From RPQJ01 sp963823535 (GTDB taxonomy: Bacteria > Pseudomonadota > Gammaproteobacteria > Steroidobacterales > Steroidobacteraceae), in NCBI GenBank assembly GCA_963823535.1, contig CAWGLZ010000006.1:558001-622000 (forward strand): a stretch of DNA of 64,000 nucleotides, written 5' to 3'. A program made the position numbers and the translations under genes. Positions 53,491 to 63,200 of the stretch are shown here, piece by piece. The notes beneath the pieces are model-generated. The model was not told the origin of the DNA, made no database searches, and saw only the letters and a program-made list of their open reading frames with translations. Positions within the stretch are counted from its first letter, which is position 1; every line of letters starts with the position of its first letter.

Positions 53491-54863
53491 GACCGGCGAC
53501 CGCTGAAGAGTTCCTGCAGGCGGCGGAGGAACTCGGGCGTGGGTTCGCCGCCAGGCACCCGCGTCATGTGCAGCGAGCGGAATTTCTCGGGCACCAGCGC
53601 CTCGACTTCCGGCGTGTCGTCGATGCACACGGGCAGGATGAAGACGGCACCGTCGGCGATGTTGCGCGACCGGTCCACGGCATAGCTCCATTCCCGACGG
53701 AAGTAGCCTTCGAGTCGACGCTGGGTCGAGGCGGAGACGACGGGCACGAAGAAGCTGCAGCGGCCGATGTTGGCGTGGATCTTTCGATCATAGTCGTCGC
53801 CGCCCTCGAGCCGATCGAGGTCGAACCACGTGACGAGGCCGGCGCCGTCCAGCGCGGCCTTGAGCCGCTGCACCGCGGGCAGGTCCTCGCGCGCGTAACT
53901 GATGAAGATGGCGTTGTCGGGCATCTCGCGCGCGGGCGGCAGGAATCGTTGCGGCGTGGCGACCGCGCCGGGGGACGCGACGCCCTGTCGCTGCATCCAG
54001 CGGCGGTGCAGCTCGGACACGAACGCCTCCGCGCCACCGTACACCCGCGTGCGGACGCTCACCTGCTGCAGGAACGCCACGAGGCGAGCGTCCTCCAGGG
54101 TGTGGTCATCGGCCAGCACCTCGCCGACGTCGCGCGGATCGGAGAGCCGCTTGCGCTTGGCCATGCGCAGGAACAGGCGTGCGAGCCAGTTCGAGAAGTC
54201 GCTGCCGATCAGCAGCAGGTGGTTGTGCTCGAGCTCGTGGAACAGCTTCTCGGGGGTCAGGTGCTCGGACTGCAGCGCGCAGATGAACTCGAGCATGTCT
54301 TCGTCGGAAATGACGTAGGTGGGCGACGCCGAGAGCCGCCCGAACATGTGATAGACGACGGCGCGTTTCAGCTGGCCGCGCTCGGCGGGCAGGTCGGCCA
54401 CGCGATTGGGCGCATACGCGACCACCTCGGCCATCGGCTGCCCGTCGTAGCGCTCGAGGTTGACGGCCCGCTCGAGCAAGGGGTCGAAGGTCGTCGTCAC
54501 GAACAGGTCGAAGTCCGTGATCTGCGTCAGCTTGCGCAGCACGGCCGGCGGCTCGAAGTCCGTTTCGCGCATGATCGAGCGCAGGCGCGTGTAGGCCTCC
54601 TCGCGGCGGCCCCGCTGGCCGAGATAGGCGCAGACGACGTCGTTCAGCGTCAGCGGCTGCGGCAGGCCCTCGGGGTCCACCTGCAGGCGTGCTGCGAGGC
54701 GCTCGGCCAGCCATTCGTACAGCGGCCGCAGGCCGCGGTCGGTCTGCACCCGGAGCAGGTCCGGCCCGATGATGGGGATGACCCGCCGCTCCTCGATGTA
54801 GTTGAGGAGGTCGTCCCAGGCGTCCTCATCGAAGTCGTGCTGTGCGGGCAGTGGGGCGTTCAT
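53487..54863 (-). CDS. SIR2-like / TIR domain protein, putative NAD-consuming effector
   Basis: A 458-aa cytoplasmic protein. Residues 20-250 resemble a SIR2-like domain: VIPIIGPDLL (nucleotide loop), FVTTTFDPLLERAV at 121-134, His172 in YHMFG and LLLIGSDFSNWL. The usual TTNYD asparagine is Thr125, so this part may be catalytically weak. Residues 316-440 form a TIR domain starting DNAIFISYAREDLPAVQRL, with FDLDRLEGGDD and a candidate catalytic Glu391 in YFRREWSYA. Bacterial TIR and SIR2 domains often hydrolyse NAD+ in defence. The downstream nSTAND1 ATPase, coupled by ATGA, is the probable sensor or switch. The ATG at 54863 was preferred over one 51 bp upstream. Confidence 0.75.
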   Translation of the reverse strand: MNAPLPAQHDFDEDAWDDLLNYIEERRVIPIIGPDLLRVQTDRGLRPLYEWLAERLAARLQVDPEGLPQPLTLNDVVCAYLGQRGRREEAYTRLRSIMRETDFEPPAVLRKLTQITDFDLFVTTTFDPLLERAVNLERYDGQPMAEVVAYAPNRVADLPAERGQLKRAVVYHMFGRLSASPTYVISDEDMLEFICALQSEHLTPEKLFHELEHNHLLLIGSDFSNWLARLFLRMAKRKRLSDPRDVGEVLADDHTLEDARLVAFLQQVSVRTRVYGGAEAFVSELHRRWMQRQGVASPGAVATPQRFLPPAREMPDNAIFISYAREDLPAVQRLKAALDGAGLVTWFDLDRLEGGDDYDRKIHANIGRCSFFVPVVSASTQRRLEGYFRREWSYAVDRSRNIADGAVFILPVCIDDTPEVEALVPEKFRSLHMTRVPGGEPTPEFLRRLQELFSGRRS

Positions 54864-54932
54864 GCGCGGGTGCCGTGACACGCCGTTATGGCTGTTGTGA
54901 GCCGAGCATAGCACCCCGACGACGCGCTGCGT

Positions 54933-55730
54933 TCAGCGAGGCCAGCGGCGATTGAGTTCGGCGGCGATGGATTCGCGGACCTGACGGATCTCGCCAGCCA
55001 TCACCTGCGCGTGGGCGATCGCGGTATTGCTGATAAGACCGCGCATCCAGACTTTGTTGACGAGCACCGCCCGCTCGGGGGAGTCTGCGGGCAGTTGCCA
55101 GAGGCGATCGTTGGCCGTCGCGACCGGCATGTCCACGCGCTCGGCGAACTCCCGCACCCGTCCATCCAGCAACCCCAGGTTGACGGCCGGTCGCGGTGCG
55201 ACGAGCCCGGAGCCCCACAGGTATTGCAGGAACAGGTCGTCGATGTACACCTGGTTATTGAGGTCGCGAATGACCAGCGTGCGCTCGTTGTTCTCGTACA
55301 GGCCGACGATGCGGTCGCGCAGCGCCGGCGTACGGATGAGGCGCAGGTTGCCGGTGCTGAGCAGGTCGGTGTAGGTGGCCCGTGTCAGCCGCAGCGTCCG
55401 CCGCCACGTGAGCCTGGTGAGCGCGTCGGCAACGGCCTCGCGGTCCTCCGCCGCGACGCCACCGCGCAGGGCGCGGTAGGCGAACACGCTGTCCGCGACC
55501 TGCCGTTCCTCGTAGCCCAGGAACTCGTCGAGCACCTCGAGGTCGCGGTCGAGGTCGCGTACCAGCAATTCGAGGTACTGACGCTCGAGCCGCGCGTCGC
55601 GACGATCGTCCATCCAGCCGTCCACGGCGAGCGCGATGAGGATGCCGACGATCAGCAGCGCCAGCTCGAGGACGAGCTGTGCCCAGCGCATCCCGCGCAG
55701 GGACTCGGAGATGCGGCGGACCGGGTTCAC
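54933..55730 (-). CDS. DUF6090-like single-pass membrane protein
   Basis: A 265-aa protein with one N-terminal membrane helix (LVLELALLIVGILIALAVDG) followed by WMDDRRDARLERQYLELLVR. This membrane-anchor-plus-helical-body pattern is typical of DUF6090-type proteins. The rest is mostly alpha-helical with no catalytic motif. Its GTG start overlaps the stop of the cysteine synthase gene upstream (GTGA), so translation is coupled, though a functional link is not obvious. Function unknown. Confidence 0.7.
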   Translation of the reverse strand: MNPVRRISESLRGMRWAQLVLELALLIVGILIALAVDGWMDDRRDARLERQYLELLVRDLDRDLEVLDEFLGYEERQVADSVFAYRALRGGVAAEDREAVADALTRLTWRRTLRLTRATYTDLLSTGNLRLIRTPALRDRIVGLYENNERTLVIRDLNNQVYIDDLFLQYLWGSGLVAPRPAVNLGLLDGRVREFAERVDMPVATANDRLWQLPADSPERAVLVNKVWMRGLISNTAIAHAQVMAGEIRQVRESIAAELNRRWPR

Positions 55731-56734
55731 GCCGTGTCCGCACGGCGGGCCACGTCGGCGTGGCCGGCGAGACCCTTTTGCTCGAGATAGTCGCGGTTCC
55801 AGAAGCGCGAGAGGTACTTGTGGCCACCGTCGCAGAGGATGGTGACGATGGTATTGCCGGGCCCGAGCTGCTTCGCCACCTGCACGGCAGCCGCCACGTT
55901 GGTGCCACTGGTGCCGCCGAGGAACAGGCCCTCGCGGTACAGCAGCTGATATCCCGTACGCACGATCCCGGCGTCGTCGACGCGCACCGCATCGTCGATC
56001 GGCGTGCCCTCGAGATTAGCGGTGACCCGGCCGATGCCGATGCCCTCGGTCACCGAAGAAGAGCCTTCGGACTTGAGCGTGCCCGTCTTCACCCAGTTGT
56101 AGAGCGCGCTGCCGCCCGGATCGGCGAGCACGATGCGCAGGCCCGGCTTCTGCTCCTTCAGATAGCGCGCCACGCCACCGAGCGTGCCGCCCGTTCCCGT
56201 GGCGCAGACGAAGGCGTCGATGCGGCCGCCGGTCTCGTGCCAGATCTCGGGGCCGGTCGTCGCATAGTGGGCGTCGCGGTTGGCAGTGTTGTCGAACTGG
56301 TTGCCGCAGGCCGCGCCCGCGATCTCCGCGGCGATGCGCGGAGCGACCTTCTGGTAGTGATTCGGGTCGCTGTACGGCACGGTCTTGACCACGCGCACTT
56401 CGGCCCCGAGCGTGCGCAGCAGCGTCGCCTTCTCCGGCGACTGGTTGTCGGGCATGACGATCAGGCAGCGGTAACCGCGCGCGTTGCACAGGTGCGCGAA
56501 GCCGATCCCCGTGTTGCCGGCCGTGCCTTCCACCAGCGTACCGCCGGGCCTGAGTTCCCCCCGGCGCTCGAATTCCTCGAGGATGCCCCGCGCGGCGCGG
56601 TCCTTCACCGAACCTCCCGGGTTCAGGAACTCGGCCTTGCCGAGAATCTCGCAACCCGTCTCGTCGCTGAACGTATTGAGGCGGATGAGAGGCGTGTGCC
56701 CGATGGTGTCGGAAAAACTCTGTCGAATGGACAT
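55727..56734 (-). CDS. Cysteine synthase A-type PLP-dependent enzyme
   Basis: A 335-aa fold-type II PLP enzyme that would make cysteine from O-acetylserine and sulfide. The Schiff-base lysine lies in NPGGSVKDRAA; the substrate loop is VEGTAGNTGIGFAH, and the phosphate-binding loop GTGGTLGGVARYL follows. The C-terminus (FWNRDYLEQKGL) is that of the longer cysteine-synthase-A subgroup. Cystathionine beta-synthase-like activity is an alternative. GAGGA precedes the ATG at 56734. It lies 66 bp after the small genes behind the RHS toxin and is coupled to the DUF6090-like gene. Confidence 0.88.
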   Translation of the reverse strand: MSIRQSFSDTIGHTPLIRLNTFSDETGCEILGKAEFLNPGGSVKDRAARGILEEFERRGELRPGGTLVEGTAGNTGIGFAHLCNARGYRCLIVMPDNQSPEKATLLRTLGAEVRVVKTVPYSDPNHYQKVAPRIAAEIAGAACGNQFDNTANRDAHYATTGPEIWHETGGRIDAFVCATGTGGTLGGVARYLKEQKPGLRIVLADPGGSALYNWVKTGTLKSEGSSSVTEGIGIGRVTANLEGTPIDDAVRVDDAGIVRTGYQLLYREGLFLGGTSGTNVAAAVQVAKQLGPGNTIVTILCDGGHKYLSRFWNRDYLEQKGLAGHADVARRADTA

Positions 56735-56800
56735 GACGGCGGGTCCTCGAAATGAGGCGCCATGCTAGATCATCGGGGCGCCGCGGGGGAGCGCCCGGCC

Positions 56801-57055
56801 TCAGTCGGGCTTGTCGTGTGTCACCACGATCCGCCGGATCTCGCTCTCGTCGAAGGGGATCCGCGACTCGCCGCGAATACTGGTGATGGCACCGCCCACG
56901 ATGACGACACGATCGAACACACGCCCGTCCTCGAGATGCACCGTGGCCACCTGGTAGCCCATTCCGGTTTCGGGCTCGGCACCGAGTATCGGGACCCACC
57001 TGGCACCCAGGGCCAGCATCTTCAGAGCTCTCCGCGGCAACGGCACGTCGTTCAC
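56801..57055 (-). CDS. Small protein downstream of the RHS toxin, candidate immunity or accessory gene
   Basis: An 84-aa protein starting with GTG at 57055, which overlaps the stop of the preceding 71-aa gene (GTGA). It reads as a compact beta-rich domain (VATVHLEDGRVFDRVVIVGG, then FDESEIRRIVVTH) without signal peptide or membrane helix. I do not recognise a family. Strict coupling to the 71-aa gene and to the RHS gene suggests a shared function, and small cytosolic proteins in this position are often immunity proteins. An ATG at 57019 is an alternative start. Confidence 0.6.
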   Translation of the reverse strand: MNDVPLPRRALKMLALGARWVPILGAEPETGMGYQVATVHLEDGRVFDRVVIVGGAITSIRGESRIPFDESEIRRIVVTHDKPD

Positions 57056-57267
57056 GATGCCAGCCAACCCGGCCTCAGCTGGGCGTCGTCGACGCCGATC
57101 AATTGCGCCGCCTGTCGCTTGCACGTTTCCAAGGTGGCGTCAGCGTCTTCTCCCGTGGAAACAACTCGGTGACCCGCCGAATCCGTTCCGACCACGCGAT
57201 AGACGCCTGCTGACACCTCGTCGACATCGAACTCCCAGTCCTGCAGCATCGGAAACCGAACCTTCAT
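57052..57267 (-). CDS. Small protein directly after the RHS toxin, candidate immunity gene
   Basis: A 71-aa protein beginning MKVRFPMLQDWEFDVDEVSA, with its ATG inside the RHS stop (ATGA, 4-bp overlap). It is acidic and soluble, with a short beta-strand region (GVYRVVGTDSAGHRVVST) followed by a helix (ATLETCKRQAAQLIGV). No domain is recognised. Its position immediately behind a toxin-tipped RHS gene makes it the first candidate for an inhibitor of the TNT domain; the 84-aa gene that follows is the second. Confidence 0.65.
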   Translation of the reverse strand: MKVRFPMLQDWEFDVDEVSAGVYRVVGTDSAGHRVVSTGEDADATLETCKRQAAQLIGVDDAQLRPGWLAS

Positions 57268-60200
57268 GGGCGAACCTCCCTGAGGATTCCCTGCTCGAGC
57301 ATTTCCTCCAGCGTCGCCGGAGTCCTGTACTGGATACCGAGTCCGGGCTGGGTGAACCAGGGTGCGACTCGTCCGGATTCGACCGTCAGAGACTCCATGA
57401 CCTGGAAGGTTCTCAATGGTTGTCCTGCAGTCCCCGGAGGCAGTGATCGGGCACGGGCTGACGTACCCACCGGGGAGAAGAACCTGGAGAAACTCGATCC
57501 ACCGTAGCGATCGATGAGTTGTCCTCGCAACAAGGTCTGGCTGTTCGTCGCACCGATGAAGCCGTTTGCCGACGGATAGTACGGCACCAGGGCCCGGCTC
57601 GCGCCCATCATCCCCGCGCCGACCACCATCTCACCGAACGGAGTCGGTTCCAGCAAGGCCAGCGCGACACTCCCGATGGTCACGACCTCGTCGAGGTACT
57701 GCCATTGCACCAGGCTGCGCACGGCATCCGTCCACGGCGACAGAGGTATGTCGCCACCGGCAGCCATGTCGCCGACCTCGGTCGCGGGTGCCGGCGAGTC
57801 CGGAAGGCGGGTACCGGCGACCACGACTTCCTCGACGGGGCCGGCGATAGAACCCGATACGCCGCTCCCGCCACCTTCAGTCACGGCCCCGAAGAGGATC
57901 GACCGATCGACGTGCCCTCCAGGCCCGAATATTTGCCGCTCCTGCAGGCGCGACGCCTCGACCAGCACCAGTGGCAGGCACGGCGTGGAAAAGTGGTCGG
58001 TCGTCGCATGCGTGTAGGTGCAGAGCCCGGACGGATCCGTGTAGCGCAGCGGGTTGTTGCGTACGTAGCTGTAGCGATTGAGTAACTGGGAGTCGTAAGG
58101 ATCCTGGACGACCGGATCGGGGCTCAGGAAGCGGCCGAGCACGGGGTCGTACACGCGGCCATTCATGTGTACGAGACCGATGTTGTCGAGATGCTCGTGA
58201 TCCGAGAAGCCGCGCGGGGTGCTGGCCTGGATCTGCTGCCACTCGGCCGCCGTCGGTGTCGAACCCAGCCAGTTGCCCGAGCGCCGCGCGCCGAACGGCT
58301 GGTACGACGTGCGCGCGAGCAGTGCTCCGGACTCCGCGGTCAGCCCGTCCACGCCGCCGAGATGGTCCTCGAGCAGGTAGACCGTGGACGGTGTCGTACC
58401 GCTCCGGCGCGTCTGCACCGCCACCCGGCGCCCGTCCGCGACGATGTAGTGGCGATGACTGACGACCTGGCCGCTCGTCACGCGCTCGTAGAGCCCGCCG
58501 GCCGCGTAGAGGGTGTCGGTCACGATTCCGCCGGCACGAGCCGTCTGGCGGAATCTCTGGCGGTCGGGGCCGTAATAGAAGGTCGAGTAGTTCCCGCCGG
58601 GATGCGTCAGCTTGCGGGGCAGGTCGTAGCTGAACCAGGTGATCGACGTTCCGCTCGCGTTGACGACGGCGCCGTTCGCGTCGTACTTGTACGCGTTGTC
58701 GCCCGCCGCGACGACGGCGTGGCGGCGCAACGGGTCGTAGCGATAGTCGCCGACGTCCGACTTGTAGGTGAGGTTGCCGACGGCGTCGTACTCGAGGTCG
58801 AGCACCGGCACGCCCGCGCGCTGCACGAGATCCAGGCGATCGCGGTCGTCGTAGGTGAACTGCTCGTCGACGCCAAGCGTCCGCTCCTCGCGGCGTACCA
58901 GGTTGCCGGTCGGGTCCCAGGCATAGGCGAGGTTCTGGTGCGCACTGCCACCGCCAGGACCGGACGTTCGCCCCAGCAGCCGCCCGGTGACGGTGTCGTA
59001 GTGGCTGACGGCGCGAACGCCGTTGCCGAGGGACTCGTCGGTCGCGAGACCCCGGCTGTTCACGGCATTGAGCTGCCAGTAGGTGCTCCCCGAATCCGCA
59101 TCGCTCAGTCGGACCAGCCGACCGCGGTCGTAGTGATGACGGACGCGCAGCGGGGTCGTTCCGGTCGACCCGGGGTACGTGAGGATGTCCGCAGCACCCG
59201 TGGCAGCGTCATAGGACTGCCGCGTCACGAACGACGTGCTGACGGCCGTGGTCGTGACCGTGCCGGGACGGCCGAGCGCGTCGTACTGGTAGGTCTCGCG
59301 GAAGCCTGGCGACGTCACCCTGGCCAGGGACCCGACGTTGCGGCTCGCGGCGGACGTGCCCCAGGTCCAGGTCGTCGTGCCCTCCGGATCCTTTCGGGTC
59401 ACGGGACGCGAGAGTCGGTCGTAGACGAAGGTGGTGACCTGCCCCCGTGCGTTCGTCCGGGACCTCAGTTCCCCGAGCGGGAAGTAGTCGTAGCTCGACG
59501 CGCCCAGGTCAGGGTCGACGAGGCTGCGCCGGAATCCGCGGACGTCGTAGGCCAGGGACGTTTCGGCACCCAGGCCGTCGCGCAGTTTCACGAGATTGTC
59601 GAAGGCGTCGTATTCGTAATCCGCAGGGACCAGGCCCGGATCGATCACCTGGAGCACGTTGCCGAGCACGTCGAAGCGGCGGGTCGTGCTGCGCCCGAGC
59701 GGGTCCGTCTCCGTCACGCTGAGGCCGTCGTGACGCCAGCGGCGGATCGTCGGGGCCGACGACCCCTCGCCCGCGGGCGCCTCGACCGCCACCCTGCGTG
59801 CCAGCGCGTCATAGGTGTAGGTCACCCATCGTGCCGGGGTCACGCAGCACGGACCCGGCACGCTCTCCTGCGCCAGTTGCCCGCGCAGGTCGTAACGCTT
59901 CGCCTGGAACGCCTGCCCGCCGCCAGGCTGGTCGTGTCGTGAGTACACCTCGCGCGCGTGGGCATCGAAGCCCGTCTCGGAGGACGCCGTGACGACGTCG
60001 CTCGTGCTACGTTCCGAAGTCGCTAGGACGTGCCGGGTGCCTGGCCACGGACAGCCGGCCCCGCACGTCGAGCGGGTGATCGACGTGCTCGTGCCGTCCG
60101 GGCGGGTCTCGCGCTCCAGGCGACCGAACGGATCGTGCTGCAATACCGTGACGAGCCCGTTCGCATCGGTGACACGCGTGGGTTGCGCACGGACCTCGTC

Positions 60201-63200
60201 CCACGCCACGGTCGCGGTGTGTCCTTCCGGATTCGTCCTGGCGGCGGCAAATCGGCCGTTGTCGGTCCACGTCTGGCGGGTGGTGCGCGCCGGAAGCCCG
60301 ACGGGCGTCACGTCCACCGTTGCAGGATTGCCATGGCTGTCGTAGCCGATGTCGGTCGTGACGCGCTGGCTCGCGCTCGACGGCTCCACGACCTGTTGCG
60401 TGAGCCGGCAGCGGGCGTAATCCCAGGTGTGGGCCAGCGTGCGGGTGATCGGCTCGCCGCCCGGCAGGCTGTGCCGTCGGGTCGACTGCGTCGTTGCCGG
60501 CCGACCGAGGCACCAGTTCGAGGTGTCGTTCACCACGCCCGTCAGCACGGTCGACGAGACATGCTGCGCCCAGGGGTTCAAGCCCTTGGCCTGCTCCACC
60601 GCGACCTCGTCCCGCCGCACCAGCGTGCCGAAGAGGTCGTAAGTGCTGTCGATGCTCGTCGTCGCGATACGAACGCCGTCCAGTTCGAAGCGCTCGACCT
60701 CCGTCTTCGCGGCGTACGGGAACCGCCGGGCCTCGAATCCGGACCCGTACGAGTGCTGCGCCCAGGTATACGTCGTCCGCGAGACCGGCAGCCCCGAGCG
60801 CTGCTGGATCGTGACGCGCGCGGGCACACCGATGCGGTCGAACGCCGCGGGATCCTGCAGGTACTCCTCGACGGTGACCAGGTAACCGTTGGTCTCGGTC
60901 GCCGTCCGTCGCGCGAAGCCGAGGAAGCCGCGCCCGTGCAGATGGGTCCTTGCACCCTCGTACATGTAGGTCGCCTGCCGGGATCCGGCACTGTCTGCGC
61001 GGGTGATGCGCGACACCACCCAGCCCGGCCGGACGTGGTCACGGACCGGAAAGCTCGAGCCCGTACCCGCCTGGTGAACGGCGGAGCTGGACAGGGCGGC
61101 ATACTGGAAATCAGACCTCGCACCGAAACCGTCGGTGGCCGCGACGAGGTGGTCGGGCGGTACCTGGTGATGAAGCAACAGGCGAACGCCCGTTGCCGCG
61201 AATGCCAGGTCCGGGTAGGCGTCGCCGTTGACGTCGAGCGTCATCGGCGCCGTGATCGTCGTGCTCGCCGTGACTCCGGCAGGCTGGCAGGCCGCGAGCG
61301 ACGTGCCGACGGAGCGGCAGTGATGGAACTCACCCGACGGCGTCGGCTGCAGCAGGTCCGTGCGACCGTCCGCATCCCAGTCGATCACCAGGGTCCGGCC
61401 CCCACCGGCGGGGACGACGGCCGCGCTCGCAAAGGGCCCCGCGAATCCCGCCAGCACGGCACCCCGGCTGCCCGTGCCGAACAGCAGTTGCCATGCGCTG
61501 CCGGGCGCGCCATAGGCGATGTCGGTCAGGCCGTCCGCGTTGAAGTCCGCGAGCAGGGCCTCGGTGCTGCCGTCGAACGCGAACTGCGGAGCCAGGGCCG
61601 TCCCGGTCGAGGCGAGCACCTGCCAGCGGTTGACCCAGGTGGCACAGGTCGCCGTCGCGCCGCAGGTGCCCTGCTGGGTCAGCACCGTCAGGTCGATGCG
61701 ACCGTCGCCGTTGACGTCACCGCTGCGGACGATCGAGCGGAACCGTTGCTGGGTCTCCACGAACGGCGCCGCGGGCAGCCGCGTACCGGCGGGGACGGAC
61801 CACAGGATGGCCTCGGCCGCGTAGCTCGAGCTGCTCACGGTCTGGTTCCTGCGCCAGTAGATCGCGGTGCCGGCAGCCTTCACGTAGACGAGGTCGTCGC
61901 GGCCGTCCCCGTCGATGTCGGCGGCGATCAGCCCGCCCGGAGGCGCCGGGCTGATGACGCCCGTGCTCGTGTAGGCATAGGGTCCCGCCGGCGTGCGGCG
62001 CAGCCAGTGCAAGGCGCCGCCGCTGCCAGGCACGAGGATGTCGCGCGTCCCGTTGCCGTCGAGGTCGGCTGAGATCGCCTGCGCCGGATCACTGTCACTG
62101 CCGAGGCCGGTACCGAGGCTCGAGGACTGGAAACCGTAAGGCGACCCACGCAGGACGGACCAGCTGCGGAGTCCCCCGTCGTAGTACGCGAGATCGTCGA
62201 AGCCGTCGCCGTCGATGTCGCCCGGAACAGCGCCCGCGTACTGCTCGGCCGCAAGCGCGACCGACATGTTCACGCTCCATCCGGGGTACACGCTGGTCCA
62301 CTCGAACTGCGTCGGTGGCAGGCAGGCGGAATCCGCACACTCCCGGACACTGGCCAGCCGACTGCGTCCCGTCGATCCCGGTGTCGCGTACCCGAGGTCG
62401 AAACTCCTCACCGGGCGTCCCGTGGCGACGTGCACCACCTCGATCCGGTCGAGCCGCAGGGGCTCGCTCAGGACCCCGCCGGCGCGGTAGGCGGAGGGCG
62501 TCTCGTCGACCGGACGGGTTTCGTACGCGAAGCGCACCGAGTAGTACGTCGCGGCGCCGGTCTGGAGATTGCCCGTGTAGTCGATGCGCGACGGACGATG
62601 ACTCCCGGTCGAAGCATCCTCGACGTATTGGAAGTCGACGTAGTTGCCGTCGCGATCGCGAATCCGACTCACGGCCCAGCGGTGCGGCGTGCTGCTGCCG
62701 GCGGATTCCACTCTGGAATCCGTCGTGCCACCGTACTCGTAGACGAGGCCGTCGCGCCGTTCGACACGAAACGACGCGGGACCCGACCCGGCCGCACCGA
62801 TCGCGGTGACCCGCGCAAAGCTCTCGACTTCGGTCTGGTACTGCGACCCCGCCGCCCCGTACACGCCCGCGGTGAGACGCAGCCGCTGGCCGTCCACACA
62901 GAAGCGGTCCGACGCATCGAGCACGACGACCGCCGCGCGGCCGTCCTGCGCCAGCGTCGCGTTGCAGCGCTCGATCACGGACAGGCCGGAAAGTCGGAAG
63001 CCCACACCGAGCAGGCCGTTGCCGCTGCGGCTGTCGTAGACGATGGCGAGACCGGGTGCCAGGCCGTTCGTTCCGGGCGGCAGCGAGAACGGTATCGCGT
63101 AGCGGGCGGCACCCGCCGGCGTCACGCTCGCCATTCCCACCGTCCGTCCGGCCAGATCCTGCGCCTGCACAACCGTGCCCGCGAGCACGCCCAGCAACAC

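Noticed and set aside
49723..53691. Single 1322-residue minus-strand protein
   Set aside because: It joins the start of nSTAND1, an out-of-frame stretch after the break at 51142 and the separate small gene at 49723-50064; the TPR continuation lies in the other frame.
58167..59942. 591-codon plus-strand frame opposite the RHS gene
   Set aside because: A shadow of the YD-repeat region.
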